Part shown: piece after piece, positions 25,624-34,455 of the stretch
Numbering within the stretch: the first letter of the stretch is position 1
How the letters are laid out: every line of letters starts with the position of its first letter
Source of the DNA: Fibrobacter sp. UWR4
GTDB taxonomy: Bacteria; Fibrobacterota; Fibrobacteria; Fibrobacterales; Fibrobacteraceae
DNA length: 64,000 bases
NCBI RefSeq assembly: GCF_003149045.1
Contig: NZ_QGDU01000005.1
Location: forward strand, 1-64,000
Reading direction: 5' to 3'
The notes under the pieces: generated by a model
Told to the model about the DNA's origin: nothing
Seen by the model: the letters and a program-made list of their open reading frames with translations, nothing else
Databases searched by the model: none
Program-made: the position numbers and the translations under genes

Positions 25624-27043
25624 TTTCCATCGCCTTCACCACTTCCTCGTGGTCATCAAAATGATGCTTGGTCTTGCCGATAATCTGGTAGTCTTCATGG
25701 CCCTTGCCAGCAACCACCAGCCAGTCGCCATCCTTCAATTCCGCACAAGCACGCCTGATTGCTTCATCGCGAAGTTCCACAACTTCAAACTTGTCCGTCT
25801 TCATACCGGCGCGAACATCGTTAATGATGTCGGTGGGATTTTCAGTACGGGGATTGTCCGAAGTAAGCCAAGCCTTGTCAGCCATCTTTTCTGCGATGGC
25901 ACCCATAATGGGACGCTTGGTCTTGTCGCGGTCGCCACCGCAGCCAAATACAGCGGAAAGCTTGCCACGGCAAAGAGAGCGAGCGGTAGCCAAAACACGT
26001 TCAAGAGCATCGGGAGTGTGAGCGTAGTCCACAACCACATGAATACCATTCTTATTCCAGACCTTTTCAAAACGGCCTGGCACGCGAACTTCTGCAAGAG
26101 CCTTATCCATTGCTTCCTTGGAAAGACCAATTGCATTCGCCCAGGAAAGAACCAGCATCACATTATCCACATTGAAATCACCGCAAAGAGCAGTTTCAAA
26201 ATGAGCAGCAGAGCCAAAGCCAGTCAAGTCAAACTTCAAGCCATCTTCCGTATTTTCAACAATGCCATTGGGCTTCACATCAGCCTTTTCAGCAGCCAGA
26301 CGAGAAACGCCAACAGCCTTACGGCCAGCCTTCTTCAGGTTTTCGCAGAGAGATGCGCCGTGTTCGTCATCCACATTAATGACGGCAACACCATCAGAAG
26401 CCAGATACTTGGTGAACAGCAAAGTTTTTGCTTCGAAGTAGGCTTCCATGGTCTTGTGATAATCCAGGTGATCCTGAGTCAGATTGCTGAACAGACCGCT
26501 ACGGTAGCTAATGCCTGCAACACGACCCTGATGAAGGGCGTGAGAAGAGGTTTCCATGACAAGATCAGTGCAACCCACTTCCACAGCCTTAGCTGCAAAA
26601 GCAAACAAATCAAGCTGACCCGGAGTAGTCAAGTTAGCAGGAACAGAAACATCGCCCACCTTATTCTTGATCGTACCCAGGAGAGCTACCTTATGGCCAG
26701 CTGCAGTCAGCATCGCATCCATAAGGAAAGCGCTAGTAGTCTTGCCGTTTGTACCAGTTACGGCATGACAAGTAAGCTTTGAGAACGGATCCTTGTAGAA
26801 AATCTTTGCTGCTTCAAGGCGTGCAGCCTTTACATCAGAAACCTGGATCCACTTGGAAGCAAGACCTTCGGGAGCGACAGACTCGCTAACCACAGCAACT
26901 GCGCCTGCGGCCACTGCATCACGAGCGAAAACATCATAGTTAGGAGCCGGCATCGAGAAAAACAGGTCACCAGACTTCACGCGGCGGGAATCGTCGCACA
27001 AACCACGAACATTCAAGTTCTTCATCAAAGTTTCAGAAAGCAT
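25616..27043 (-). CDS. murE: UDP-MurNAc-L-Ala-D-Glu:meso-DAP ligase MurE
   Basis: A 475-residue Mur ligase adding the third stem residue. Seen: DSRRVKSGDLFFSMP, ATP loop VTGTNGKTTSAF, ETSSHALHQGRV, and the DNPR motif (TSDNPRTENP), which selects meso-diaminopimelate rather than lysine. Start chosen at ATG 27043 with AAGGAG eight bases upstream; it overlaps the ftsI stop as TGATG. Predicts a DAP-type wall. Confidence 0.96.
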   Translation of the reverse strand: MLSETLMKNLNVRGLCDDSRRVKSGDLFFSMPAPNYDVFARDAVAAGAVAVVSESVAPEGLASKWIQVSDVKAARLEAAKIFYKDPFSKLTCHAVTGTNGKTTSAFLMDAMLTAAGHKVALLGTIKNKVGDVSVPANLTTPGQLDLFAFAAKAVEVGCTDLVMETSSHALHQGRVAGISYRSGLFSNLTQDHLDYHKTMEAYFEAKTLLFTKYLASDGVAVINVDDEHGASLCENLKKAGRKAVGVSRLAAEKADVKPNGIVENTEDGLKFDLTGFGSAAHFETALCGDFNVDNVMLVLSWANAIGLSKEAMDKALAEVRVPGRFEKVWNKNGIHVVVDYAHTPDALERVLATARSLCRGKLSAVFGCGGDRDKTKRPIMGAIAEKMADKAWLTSDNPRTENPTDIINDVRAGMKTDKFEVVELRDEAIRRACAELKDGDWLVVAGKGHEDYQIIGKTKHHFDDHEEVVKAMENV

Positions 27044-28938
27044 CAGCCTTTCTCCTTCAACGTCAGTTTGCAAACTTGCCCTTTACTCAACACTTCATCG
27101 GCCTTCGGGGATTGGGCAACAACGCGACCCTTGCCGGTAAATTCAACCTTCATGCGAACATTGCTTGCAACTTCCATAGCATCCTTCAGGGAAAGTCCCT
27201 TGAAGTTAGGCATACGGCTACCGTCCACATTACCGAGGATAAGTACGAGACCCAGAGAATCGCCCATATCACGACGCATGGAAATCACGCGACCGTTTTC
27301 TTCGGAACCATCAAAATGAATCTTGCAGTTCTTTTCCGTAGCAAGCTGCTTAGCGTCTGCCGCCATCATCCCGATGTAATCATCATCGCAAGCGGAAACC
27401 TTTTCCACCACAGCCATACGATGGGACAGCGGTGAAAGTTCCGGATGGTAGTAGATGCCTTCCATAATCTGACGGAAAATAGGACCTGCAGTATTACCAC
27501 CATGATGCTGAGCCGTCTGAGGGTCATCCACCAGGACCATGCATACATAGCGAGCATCTTCAACAGGAGCAAGACCGATAAAGGAAGCCACCTGATGATC
27601 ACGGTCATACTTGCGAGTTTCCTGGTTATATTTTTCTGCAGTTCCCGTCTTGCCGCCGAATACGATATCCGGAATCTTCTTGCTCATAACCTTCTTAGCG
27701 GTACCATTGTTCACCACGCGATGGAGCATCTGGCGGATGCTAGCGGCAGTCTTTTCAGAAATTACGCGACGGACGGTATCCGGCTTAAAGCTTTCCACCA
27801 GGTTACCTTTGGAATCGCGCCATTCCTTCACGATCTTCGGCTCCATCAGGATACCGCCATTAGCTACGGCGGAATAAGCCATCACCAGCTGAATCGGGGT
27901 GGCCATCAGAGCATGTCCAAAGCCCATCGTTTTCAGGGTACGGTCATCACGAGTCAATTCATAAGGCTGGTAGAGCTTTCCAGATTCTTCGCCATAAAGA
28001 TGTTCAGAAGTCTTCATGCCGAAACCGAAATTACGAGCCATACGATAAAGTTTATCGGCCCCCACCTTGTCAGCAATCTTGCCGAAAACGATATTGGAGG
28101 ACTGCACCATGGCTTCGCCCATATCCATATCGCCATACACATGGGTATCGCAAATCTTTTCGGAACGTTCACTCCATTTCCAGCACTTGCCTTCGTCGGG
28201 GAAAATCGTATCTACCGGAACAACGCCATTTTCAAGAGCTGCAGCAGCGGTAACCACCTTGAAAGTAGAACCCGGTTCGTAAGACATGGAAACGATGTCG
28301 TTCTTGGACATACGGCCCACGACCTGCTTCTTGGAATTGGGATCGTAGGTTGGATAGCTAGCCATGGCAAGAATTTCACCGGTGTAAGGATCCACCACCA
28401 CAGCGGAAGCGCTAGTAGCCAAGTAATCGGCCACACCCTTCTTCAAGGCTCCTTCCACAATTTCCTGCATGTCCTTGTCGATAGTCAGCACCAAGTTCTT
28501 ACCCGGTTCTGCTTCGGCAACATTTTCGGAACGGCCATAAATTTCGTTGCGACGAGCGTCCTGATAACTCAGGCGATAACCTTCGTTACCACGCAAACGG
28601 GAATCGAACACACGTTCCACGCCCATGGAGCCAATGCCGTTATAACCCACCTTGCCCACAATCTGGGAAGCAAGCTTACCCTGTAAGAAAATACGGGTAA
28701 AGTCCGTTGCATTTTCGTTATCGCGAAGATTGTCGGCAAATACCACGCCGTTACGGTCCATAATCAAACCGCGTTCAGCGTACACGTTCTTCGTCTGGGT
28801 CACCATGTTCTTGGTTTCCTGCTGGTAGATTTCCCTATTCAAGACCTGAATATCAAAGGTCTTGAAAGCAAGAACGCCAACAACGCCCAGCACGAACATT
28901 CTGCACATAGAAATTGCATTAATATTGGGAATGTTCAT
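27043..28938 (-). CDS. ftsI: Septal transpeptidase FtsI (PBP3) with PASTA domain
   Basis: A 631-residue class B penicillin-binding protein. One N-terminal membrane helix (about 10-27), the dimerisation domain beginning RGLIMDRNGVVFA, then the transpeptidase with SYEPGSTFK (SxxK), SSN and FGGKTGTAEK (KTG). A C-terminal PASTA-like domain begins at about residue 570 (MPNFKGLSLKDAMEVA). PASTA tails are common on Gram-positive PBPs and rarer in Gram-negative ones. Overlaps ftsL by four bases (ATGA). Confidence 0.95.
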   Translation of the reverse strand: MNIPNINAISMCRMFVLGVVGVLAFKTFDIQVLNREIYQQETKNMVTQTKNVYAERGLIMDRNGVVFADNLRDNENATDFTRIFLQGKLASQIVGKVGYNGIGSMGVERVFDSRLRGNEGYRLSYQDARRNEIYGRSENVAEAEPGKNLVLTIDKDMQEIVEGALKKGVADYLATSASAVVVDPYTGEILAMASYPTYDPNSKKQVVGRMSKNDIVSMSYEPGSTFKVVTAAAALENGVVPVDTIFPDEGKCWKWSERSEKICDTHVYGDMDMGEAMVQSSNIVFGKIADKVGADKLYRMARNFGFGMKTSEHLYGEESGKLYQPYELTRDDRTLKTMGFGHALMATPIQLVMAYSAVANGGILMEPKIVKEWRDSKGNLVESFKPDTVRRVISEKTAASIRQMLHRVVNNGTAKKVMSKKIPDIVFGGKTGTAEKYNQETRKYDRDHQVASFIGLAPVEDARYVCMVLVDDPQTAQHHGGNTAGPIFRQIMEGIYYHPELSPLSHRMAVVEKVSACDDDYIGMMAADAKQLATEKNCKIHFDGSEENGRVISMRRDMGDSLGLVLILGNVDGSRMPNFKGLSLKDAMEVASNVRMKVEFTGKGRVVAQSPKADEVLSKGQVCKLTLKEKG

Positions 28939-29249
28939 CGGGCACCTCCTACTACACGAATCTTAGTAGGAACATCATTCAGACCCAGTTCCCAATCCTC
29001 AGAAACACTGGACAAGTGTTCCAGAGAAGAAAGCTTGTTGATTTCCAGTTCCTGAGTCAGCACATCGCGCTGCAATTGGTTGATCTGGACAGAAAGCTTA
29101 TGGGACTGTTCATAAAGTGCATTGGTACGATTCTGCATGTACAACGGCAGAATCATATAGCAGCCTGCCACCAGGACAGCAATCACGAACAACCGCACAA
29201 TGTTGCGGTTTGAAGTTACAGCAGGCTTTGTGTTTTCTACTTCACTCAT
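28935..29249 (-). CDS. ftsL: Cell division protein FtsL
   Basis: A 104-residue bitopic protein: short basic cytoplasmic part, a membrane helix (about 20-38, LFVIAVLVAGCYMILPLYM) and a periplasmic coiled coil with a heptad-like pattern (SHKLSVQINQLQRDVLTQE). FtsL bridges FtsQ/FtsB with FtsI/FtsW. Sequence is poorly conserved; the call rests on structure and position between rsmH and ftsI, overlapping both by four bases. Confidence 0.85.
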   Translation of the reverse strand: MSEVENTKPAVTSNRNIVRLFVIAVLVAGCYMILPLYMQNRTNALYEQSHKLSVQINQLQRDVLTQELEINKLSSLEHLSSVSEDWELGLNDVPTKIRVVGGAR

Positions 29250-30313
29250 ACCTTCTCGTACACTCTCAGTTTTGCAGAGCGAGCCCTGCTGTTCTTTGCG
29301 ATTTCGTCGTTAGTGGGGAGAATCGGCTTGCGATTCACCTTCTTTAAACGTTGGTGATTACCACCGCACATACAGACCGGCAAGTGTTCAGGGCAAATGC
29401 AGGCCTTTTCAAATTCAGCACAAGTATCCTTGACGCAACGATCTTCCACAGAGTGGTAACTCATGACCACCAGACGACCGCCCACCTTCAGGCAATCCAC
29501 TGCAGAACGGATGCTATCTTCAATCTGACGCAATTCGCCATTCACTTCCATGCGAACCGCCTGGAATACGCGAGCCAGCAAGCTATTGGCATCGCGACGC
29601 TTATCCGGGAATACAGCTTCTACCACAGCCTTAATATCGCTAGGCAAAATGTCGCGACCTTCACGACTCGTTTCCTGGGCGACTTCAATAATGCGGGTAG
29701 CAAGCTTGAATGCTCGATCCATATCGGCATTCTTGCGAAGAGCATCAGCCAGATCGTCAGCACTGACGCTGCGGAGCCATTCCTGCGCAGAAACATCTTC
29801 GCGACGATCCATACGGAGGTCCAGCGGATTGTTTCCAACGAAAGTAAAGCCACGGCTGGAATCATCTACCTGGTGGCTGCTGATGCCCAGATCATACAGG
29901 ACACCATCCAAAACATTTTCGGAAACTTCTTCACCCAGCTTGCCAAAGGGAACCGGATGGAGAATAAAATTCGGCCTGCCTTCCCCATTGGAAACAGGAG
30001 CCAGGCGCTTGGTTGCAAACTTCACCGCATCTTCGTCGCGGTCAAAGGCATGCAAGGTACCTGCCGCAGAAAGACGGGTTGCAATAGCATAGGAATGACC
30101 GCCACCGCCCATGGTGCAGTCAACGAACGTTCCGCCGGCAAGCACTTCGTTTGCCTTATTCAGTTCGGAACCTTCTTCCAGGCGTAAACCCTGAAGGCAT
30201 TCCTTCAGCATCACAGGATCGTGATAGAACACGCCACCTTCAACGCCTGCAATTGCAGCCGCAGAAATTTCATTTGTATGTAAGGATTTTACTTGAGGAT
30301 CATTTTTGGACAT
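29246..30313 (-). CDS. rsmH: 16S rRNA m4C1402 methyltransferase RsmH (MraW)
   Basis: A 355-residue enzyme methylating N4 of C1402. Seen: FYHDPVMLKECL, the SAM loop FVDCTMGGGGHSYAIATRL, YDLGISSHQVDDSSRGF and GGRLVVMSYHSVEDR. A Cys cluster near the end (CICPEHLPVCMC) is present. The N-terminus has about 30 residues before the core and overlaps the end of mraZ by 14 bases. Confidence 0.95.
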   Translation of the reverse strand: MSKNDPQVKSLHTNEISAAAIAGVEGGVFYHDPVMLKECLQGLRLEEGSELNKANEVLAGGTFVDCTMGGGGHSYAIATRLSAAGTLHAFDRDEDAVKFATKRLAPVSNGEGRPNFILHPVPFGKLGEEVSENVLDGVLYDLGISSHQVDDSSRGFTFVGNNPLDLRMDRREDVSAQEWLRSVSADDLADALRKNADMDRAFKLATRIIEVAQETSREGRDILPSDIKAVVEAVFPDKRRDANSLLARVFQAVRMEVNGELRQIEDSIRSAVDCLKVGGRLVVMSYHSVEDRCVKDTCAEFEKACICPEHLPVCMCGGNHQRLKKVNRKPILPTNDEIAKNSRARSAKLRVYEKV

Positions 30314-30779
30314 TCAATCCCCCCGCAAAACCAGCATTAAAACACAGCTTGTTGAATAGAGCCTTAGCTTCTTCGGTCTGAGAAGCAAGCTTGGCTTCGT
30401 ACTTGTCTGTATTCCACAATTCCAGAGACTTGCCGCGGTATTCTACGAACGTAATGCTGTTCGTAAGTTCGGCATACTGAATCTTGTCCTTCGGGAGCAA
30501 GATTCTGTTCTGTCCATCCAGTTCCACAAGGGAGGAACGGAGGCTCATACGGAATTGTTCAGCTAGTTCGCGGTCGGGCCATTGGTCCAACTCACTCATG
30601 AACTTCTCGTATTCAGATGTCACGAACAAACGAAGTCTTCCGTCCGCCCAGACAGTCAATACGAATTCCGTACCGTCTTCTGCGGTCAATTGACGACGGA
30701 ATTCCCGAGGGAAGGCGCACCTACCCTTTCCGTCGATAGCCGACTTGGCTTGACCTATAAAACGGTTACGTTCGTTCAT
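30300..30779 (-). CDS. mraZ: Transcriptional regulator MraZ
   Basis: A 159-residue protein with two SpoVT/AbrB-type units: SAIDGKGRCAFPREFRR (residues about 14-30) and LDGQNRILLPKDKIQYAEL (about 87-105). MraZ binds repeated boxes at the promoter of the dcw cluster and usually represses it. Here a pair of matching boxes lies about 60 bases upstream, so autoregulation is likely. It is the first gene of the cluster. Confidence 0.95.
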   Translation of the reverse strand: MNERNRFIGQAKSAIDGKGRCAFPREFRRQLTAEDGTEFVLTVWADGRLRLFVTSEYEKFMSELDQWPDRELAEQFRMSLRSSLVELDGQNRILLPKDKIQYAELTNSITFVEYRGKSLELWNTDKYEAKLASQTEEAKALFNKLCFNAGFAGGLNVQK

Positions 30780-30839
30780 TACACACTATTCCATTACAAG
30801 TACACAACACATGGAATTAAAAACACACAAGGTAAATAT

Positions 30840-30859
30840 ACCCACTTTACCCCACTTTG
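30840..30859 (-). promoter_or_regulatory. MraZ operator: two AAAGTGGG boxes
   Basis: On the minus strand the sequence reads AAAGTGGGGT AAAGTGGGTA, two direct repeats with a ten-base period, as in known MraZ boxes. They lie just downstream of the -10 hexamer and upstream of mraZ, so bound MraZ would block initiation. Confidence 0.82.
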
Positions 30860-30863
30860 GCAA

Positions 30864-30872
30864 GATTATATA
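30864..30872 (-). promoter_or_regulatory. -10 element of the dcw promoter
   Basis: Minus strand TATATAATC holds a consensus TATAAT, about 85 bases before the mraZ ATG. No good -35 element stands at the right spacing (a TTGTGG lies 22 bases upstream), so the promoter may be weak or activated. Confidence 0.6.
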
Positions 30873-31048
30873 CGTTTTATTACACTCACGCCCCACAATT
30901 CACCACCACGTTTCAATTTTCTCTTTTTTCGCCCCAGAAAACGCCTCAAAAAAGTCATCCTCCACTGCCAGTCCGACACTAGACTAGTGAACATAAAGAC
31001 ACTCATTTGCTAGATTTTCACCTGAAACTTCCCCACTTGGCCCCACAA

Positions 31049-32203
31049 ATGCTTCTCAGATCACCCGTTTTTTACCACCAGTTCCAATGCATCGCCGACA
31101 AATGTACCGACACTTGCTGCGTGGGCTGGGAAATCGACATTGACGAAAAATCCCTGGAAAAGTACCGACAGCTCCCCGAAAATGGGCCCGACGAGAGCCG
31201 CCGCACCTTCGGAAAGCGCCTTCTGGAAAACATCGAAGAGGGGCATTTCAAACTTTTGCCAGGAGACCGCTGTCCTTTCCTCAAGGAAAACGGTCTTTGC
31301 GACATGATTTGCCACCTAGGATGCAAGGGCACGGATTTAGATGAAAATGGTGAAAGCATCCTCTGCAACATCTGCAGGGAACACCCCCGTTTTGTGGAAG
31401 TCTATGGCGATATCATGGAAAAGGGTCTGGGTCTCTGCTGCGAAGAAGCGGCAAGACTGTTGCTGACATCCGAAACGTCATGCCGAACTAGTTTCGGCAT
31501 CAGCAGTCTTTCCTTCGCAGAAAGCGAAATTGACGAAGAACCGGACGAAATGCCGGAAGACGCAAAAGAAGCCCGCGACGCCATTTTCGCAGAACGCTCC
31601 CACATGTTCGAACTGATGGCAGATTCCAGCAAATCGCTGAACCAGCGGCTCATCGACGTTCTGGACTACGCCGAAAGCGTCAACAGCTACGAAGAAGACT
31701 CCGAAAAGCAAGACGACGAAGAACCGGAACTTTCTCCGGACGCCATTCAACAGACCTGGATTGAAATTCTTGGCGAAGGAGAAAGCTTCGGCCCCGCCTG
31801 GGATAACGCCTACGAACGCATGATCCGCAAGGGATGGCCCCTTCCCACGTCATGCCGAACTCGCTCCGGCATCAGTTTATTTACAGATGAAGACGGCGCA
31901 CGCATTGTCACCTATCTACTTTACCGCTACTACGCCAAGAGCCTTTTTGATGGCGACGGTATGACCAAAGTCCAGTTCGCCATTTACTTCTGGATCATGC
32001 TTCAAAAGTTCGGCGATGTTCTTGCAGCAGGCTCCCCTGCAGACGCAACGGATCTTACCCGCAAAATAAACGCAATCAAACTTCTGAGCAAGCAGACGGA
32101 ATACTCCGAGGAAATCATGGAAATCCTGGCGGACAATTTCTTCCAGAACGAAGCATTCAGCGTCAGCCAATTCCGCAACATCATCACCGCATTGCAATCC
32201 TGA
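31049..32203 (+). CDS. FliB-like lysine N-methylase family protein with two inserted palindromes
   Basis: A 384-residue Cys-rich protein of the FliB family: CIADKCTDTCCVGWEIDID at residues about 13-31, then DRCPFLKENGLCDMI, CHLGCKGTDLDENGESILCNICREHPRF and LGLCCEEAARLLL. FliB itself methylates flagellin lysines; no flagellar gene is in this window, so another target is likely. Two 29-base palindromic repeats lie in frame and are translated as TSCRTSFGIS and TSCRTRSGIS. The ATG at 31049 is preferred to a TTG at 31007. The DUF1848 gene begins 16 bases after the stop. Confidence 0.8.
   Translation: MLLRSPVFYHQFQCIADKCTDTCCVGWEIDIDEKSLEKYRQLPENGPDESRRTFGKRLLENIEEGHFKLLPGDRCPFLKENGLCDMICHLGCKGTDLDENGESILCNICREHPRFVEVYGDIMEKGLGLCCEEAARLLLTSETSCRTSFGISSLSFAESEIDEEPDEMPEDAKEARDAIFAERSHMFELMADSSKSLNQRLIDVLDYAESVNSYEEDSEKQDDEEPELSPDAIQQTWIEILGEGESFGPAWDNAYERMIRKGWPLPTSCRTRSGISLFTDEDGARIVTYLLYRYYAKSLFDGDGMTKVQFAIYFWIMLQKFGDVLAAGSPADATDLTRKINAIKLLSKQTEYSEEIMEILADNFFQNEAFSVSQFRNIITALQS
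31475..31503 (+). repeat. Palindromic repeat inside the FliB-like gene, copy 1
   Basis: ACGTCATGCCGAACTAGTTT then CGGCATCAG, 29 bases. The arms TGCCGAA/TTCGGCA form a hairpin. It differs from copy 2 at three central positions. Confidence 0.85.
31847..31875 (+). repeat. Palindromic repeat inside the FliB-like gene, copy 2
   Basis: ACGTCATGCCGAACTCGCTC then CGGCATCAG, 29 bases, in the same reading frame as copy 1 and 372 bases from it. Confidence 0.85.
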
Positions 32204-32218
32204 GCGAAGAATCCAACA

Positions 32219-33196
32219 ATGATCATCTCCGCCAGCATCCGCACAGACCTCCCCGCATTCTATTCCAAATGGTTCCTGAACAGAATCCGCGAAGGCTACG
32301 TGCTGGTACGAAACCCCTACAACCAGGATTACATTACCCGCTACCAGCTGGACCCAAGCGTTGTGGACTGTCTATTTTTCTGCACCAAGAATCCAACCCC
32401 GCTCCTCCCCCATCTGGAGGAAATCGCAGATTACCGCTGGATGTGGCACGTAACCCTCACGCCCTATGGAAAGGACATTGAGCCCAACGTTCCCCACAAG
32501 CGATTCATTGTGGAGCAGTTCAAGAAGCTTTCGGACATGGTCAATGCCCATAACGGCGGTGAGGACGCCGTTCAGTGGCGTTACGACCCCATCTGCATTA
32601 CAGGCAGATACACCGTAGAACAGCATATTAAATCCTTCGAAGTGATGGCAACCCTTCTGGAAGGTTACACCCGCACCTGCATTATCAGCTTCGTAGACAT
32701 TTTCAATTGCGTCACCAAGAACTTCCCGGAGCTCCGTCCTGTCTGTTGGGAAGATCAAGTGACTATAACGAAAGCGTTTGTAGAAATCGGAGGTCAGCAT
32801 GGCATCGCTATCAAGACCTGTGTAGAGAACGGCGCTCTCGCGGAATTTGGAGCCGACTGCAGCGGCTGTACTACGCCAGCTGTTTTTGAAACCGCTCTCG
32901 GCCTCCCGACACGGGGCCTTACCTTCACTCCCCCCAAAAAGAAATTTGCCCGCGACGAATGCAGCGCCTGCGTGGTAGGCGGCGATATTGGTAACTACAG
33001 CAACTGCCCACACTTATGCAAATACTGCTACGCCAACTACGGAAAAGATCAAGTGCTGCAAAAACACAAGACGCACGATCCAGAATCGCCATTGATTATT
33101 GGCAACTTGCGTCCCGGAGAAATCGTACACCCTGCAAAGCAAGAAAGTTGGATAAAGAAAAAGCCCAGCGTTCAGCCGGATCTATTTGAAATCTAA
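32219..33196 (+). CDS. DUF1848 family protein (Fe-S/radical-SAM-like)
   Basis: A 325-residue protein with the DUF1848 pattern: MIISASIRTDLPAFY start, FFCTKNPTPLL, WHVTLTPYG, WRYDPICI and a C-terminal Cys cluster CSACVVGGDIGNYSNCPHLCKYCYAN. The end resembles an iron-sulfur site; the family is linked with radical-SAM-like folds but its function is unknown. It follows the FliB-like gene by 16 bases and both are Cys-rich, which suggests one pathway. Confidence 0.82.
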   Translation: MIISASIRTDLPAFYSKWFLNRIREGYVLVRNPYNQDYITRYQLDPSVVDCLFFCTKNPTPLLPHLEEIADYRWMWHVTLTPYGKDIEPNVPHKRFIVEQFKKLSDMVNAHNGGEDAVQWRYDPICITGRYTVEQHIKSFEVMATLLEGYTRTCIISFVDIFNCVTKNFPELRPVCWEDQVTITKAFVEIGGQHGIAIKTCVENGALAEFGADCSGCTTPAVFETALGLPTRGLTFTPPKKKFARDECSACVVGGDIGNYSNCPHLCKYCYANYGKDQVLQKHKTHDPESPLIIGNLRPGEIVHPAKQESWIKKKPSVQPDLFEI

Positions 33197-33847
33197 TTAC
33201 AGGCTAATGAACTTTCGCATTCCCACCGCAGTAGCAACAGCGCACACCACAATCGAAATCGCCAGGGCCGCCACGGGCATCATCACATCCTGCAGGAATG
33301 CCTGATAGCCGAACTGCACCAGAAGTAATAGCGGGATGATAAAGAACAGAGTTCCCTGAGTTGCAGCGCGAACCGTCTTCGCCTTTAAGGAAAGCAACAG
33401 GGAAAAAGCATTCACCAGGAGACACGCGGACATGGATCCAAGAATTGCGGCAATAGCGACAGTCCCAGCAACGGCATCCTTATGCATCACAAAGTAAACC
33501 AGCTGGCAAATCAAGCTGAACATTAGCGGAAACGGCAACACCGCAAGCAGCTTACCCCAGAACAAGTCCGCAGGCTTTACGGGAGAAAGCTGCAGCAGTT
33601 CCAGGGAATTTCTTTCACGTTCACCGGCAAAGCTATCGGCAGCAAGAGGTGCTCCCATAGGCGCCATGAGGCAACCCAGCAGAAGCATCATGTAACCTTC
33701 CATGCCCTGCATGATCTGCCCACCATAACGGGAAACCGCAATCCCCTGGGACGCAGCCAGCAACACAGGCGGAATCACGAAAGGAATCCAGAAGCGGGGC
33801 TCCCGGAAAATCAATCGCAGTTCATGTTTAAGAACGTGAAGAATCAT
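33197..33847 (-). CDS. ABC-2 type transporter permease
   Basis: A 216-residue membrane protein with about six helices and the typical loop AGERERNSLELLQLSPVKPADLFWGK, which couples to the ATPase in ABC-2 exporters. Its stop is next to the end of the converging DUF1848 gene. No ATP-binding partner is adjacent; the EttA-type gene 760 bases upstream is a translation factor. The substrate is unknown. Confidence 0.8.
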   Translation of the reverse strand: MILHVLKHELRLIFREPRFWIPFVIPPVLLAASQGIAVSRYGGQIMQGMEGYMMLLLGCLMAPMGAPLAADSFAGERERNSLELLQLSPVKPADLFWGKLLAVLPFPLMFSLICQLVYFVMHKDAVAGTVAIAAILGSMSACLLVNAFSLLLSLKAKTVRAATQGTLFFIIPLLLLVQFGYQAFLQDVMMPVAALAISIVVCAVATAVGMRKFISL

Positions 33848-33860
33848 GAGAAATCGTCAT

Positions 33861-34439
33861 CTACGGTTTAGAAAATTCTTTTATTTCCGCATCACTCGGA
33901 CCGGAATCGAACACACTACACCAATACCCAAAGCTACACAGTTTCTCATTACAAAATTCAAGCGTTCGTCCTTGCCATTCATGCCAATCATTTCCAGCTT
34001 CATCAGGAGATCCTTCTAACCTGCTCCAACTCATCCATTCCCAGGTTTTATCAGAAGTTCGCCTAAAATATAACCCAGTTTTTAGAACTTCGCTTTTTGT
34101 CATACCTAGCCGAAGCTTTAGATTTGAAGAAAACCGAAGCTTACACTTGGGAAGACTTCTTGCATCACCCTTAGAAACTACTACAGATTCAACATTCGTC
34201 CAACTTCCCATTGGACCAGAAGAATAGGTAACTATATCGCCATCTTGATTACAGCTCACATAATCTGCACAGGATTCACAACTTGTCGAGTCCGTTGAAT
34301 CGTATCGAAGAATTTCGCAACCCTTACACAAAGCATCATCAAGCGTCAAATTCTTACTTCCTCCAATTACACTTTCATCAATGTTTTGAGCCAACAACAA
34401 TGATGCAGAAAGAAAAAGGATTTGAATCAACGACTTCAT
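33861..34439 (-). CDS. Hypothetical secreted Cys-rich protein
   Basis: A 192-residue protein with a signal peptide (MKSLIQILFLSASLLLAQN). The mature part has about ten Cys and several Trp (WEWMSW, DWHEW), so disulfides are likely. No domain recognised. ATG 34439 has no clear ribosome site and lies 17-21 bases after a hairpin with a T-run. Confidence 0.65.
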   Translation of the reverse strand: MKSLIQILFLSASLLLAQNIDESVIGGSKNLTLDDALCKGCEILRYDSTDSTSCESCADYVSCNQDGDIVTYSSGPMGSWTNVESVVVSKGDARSLPKCKLRFSSNLKLRLGMTKSEVLKTGLYFRRTSDKTWEWMSWSRLEGSPDEAGNDWHEWQGRTLEFCNEKLCSFGYWCSVFDSGPSDAEIKEFSKP

Positions 34440-34455
34440 ATATTGAAATATATAA

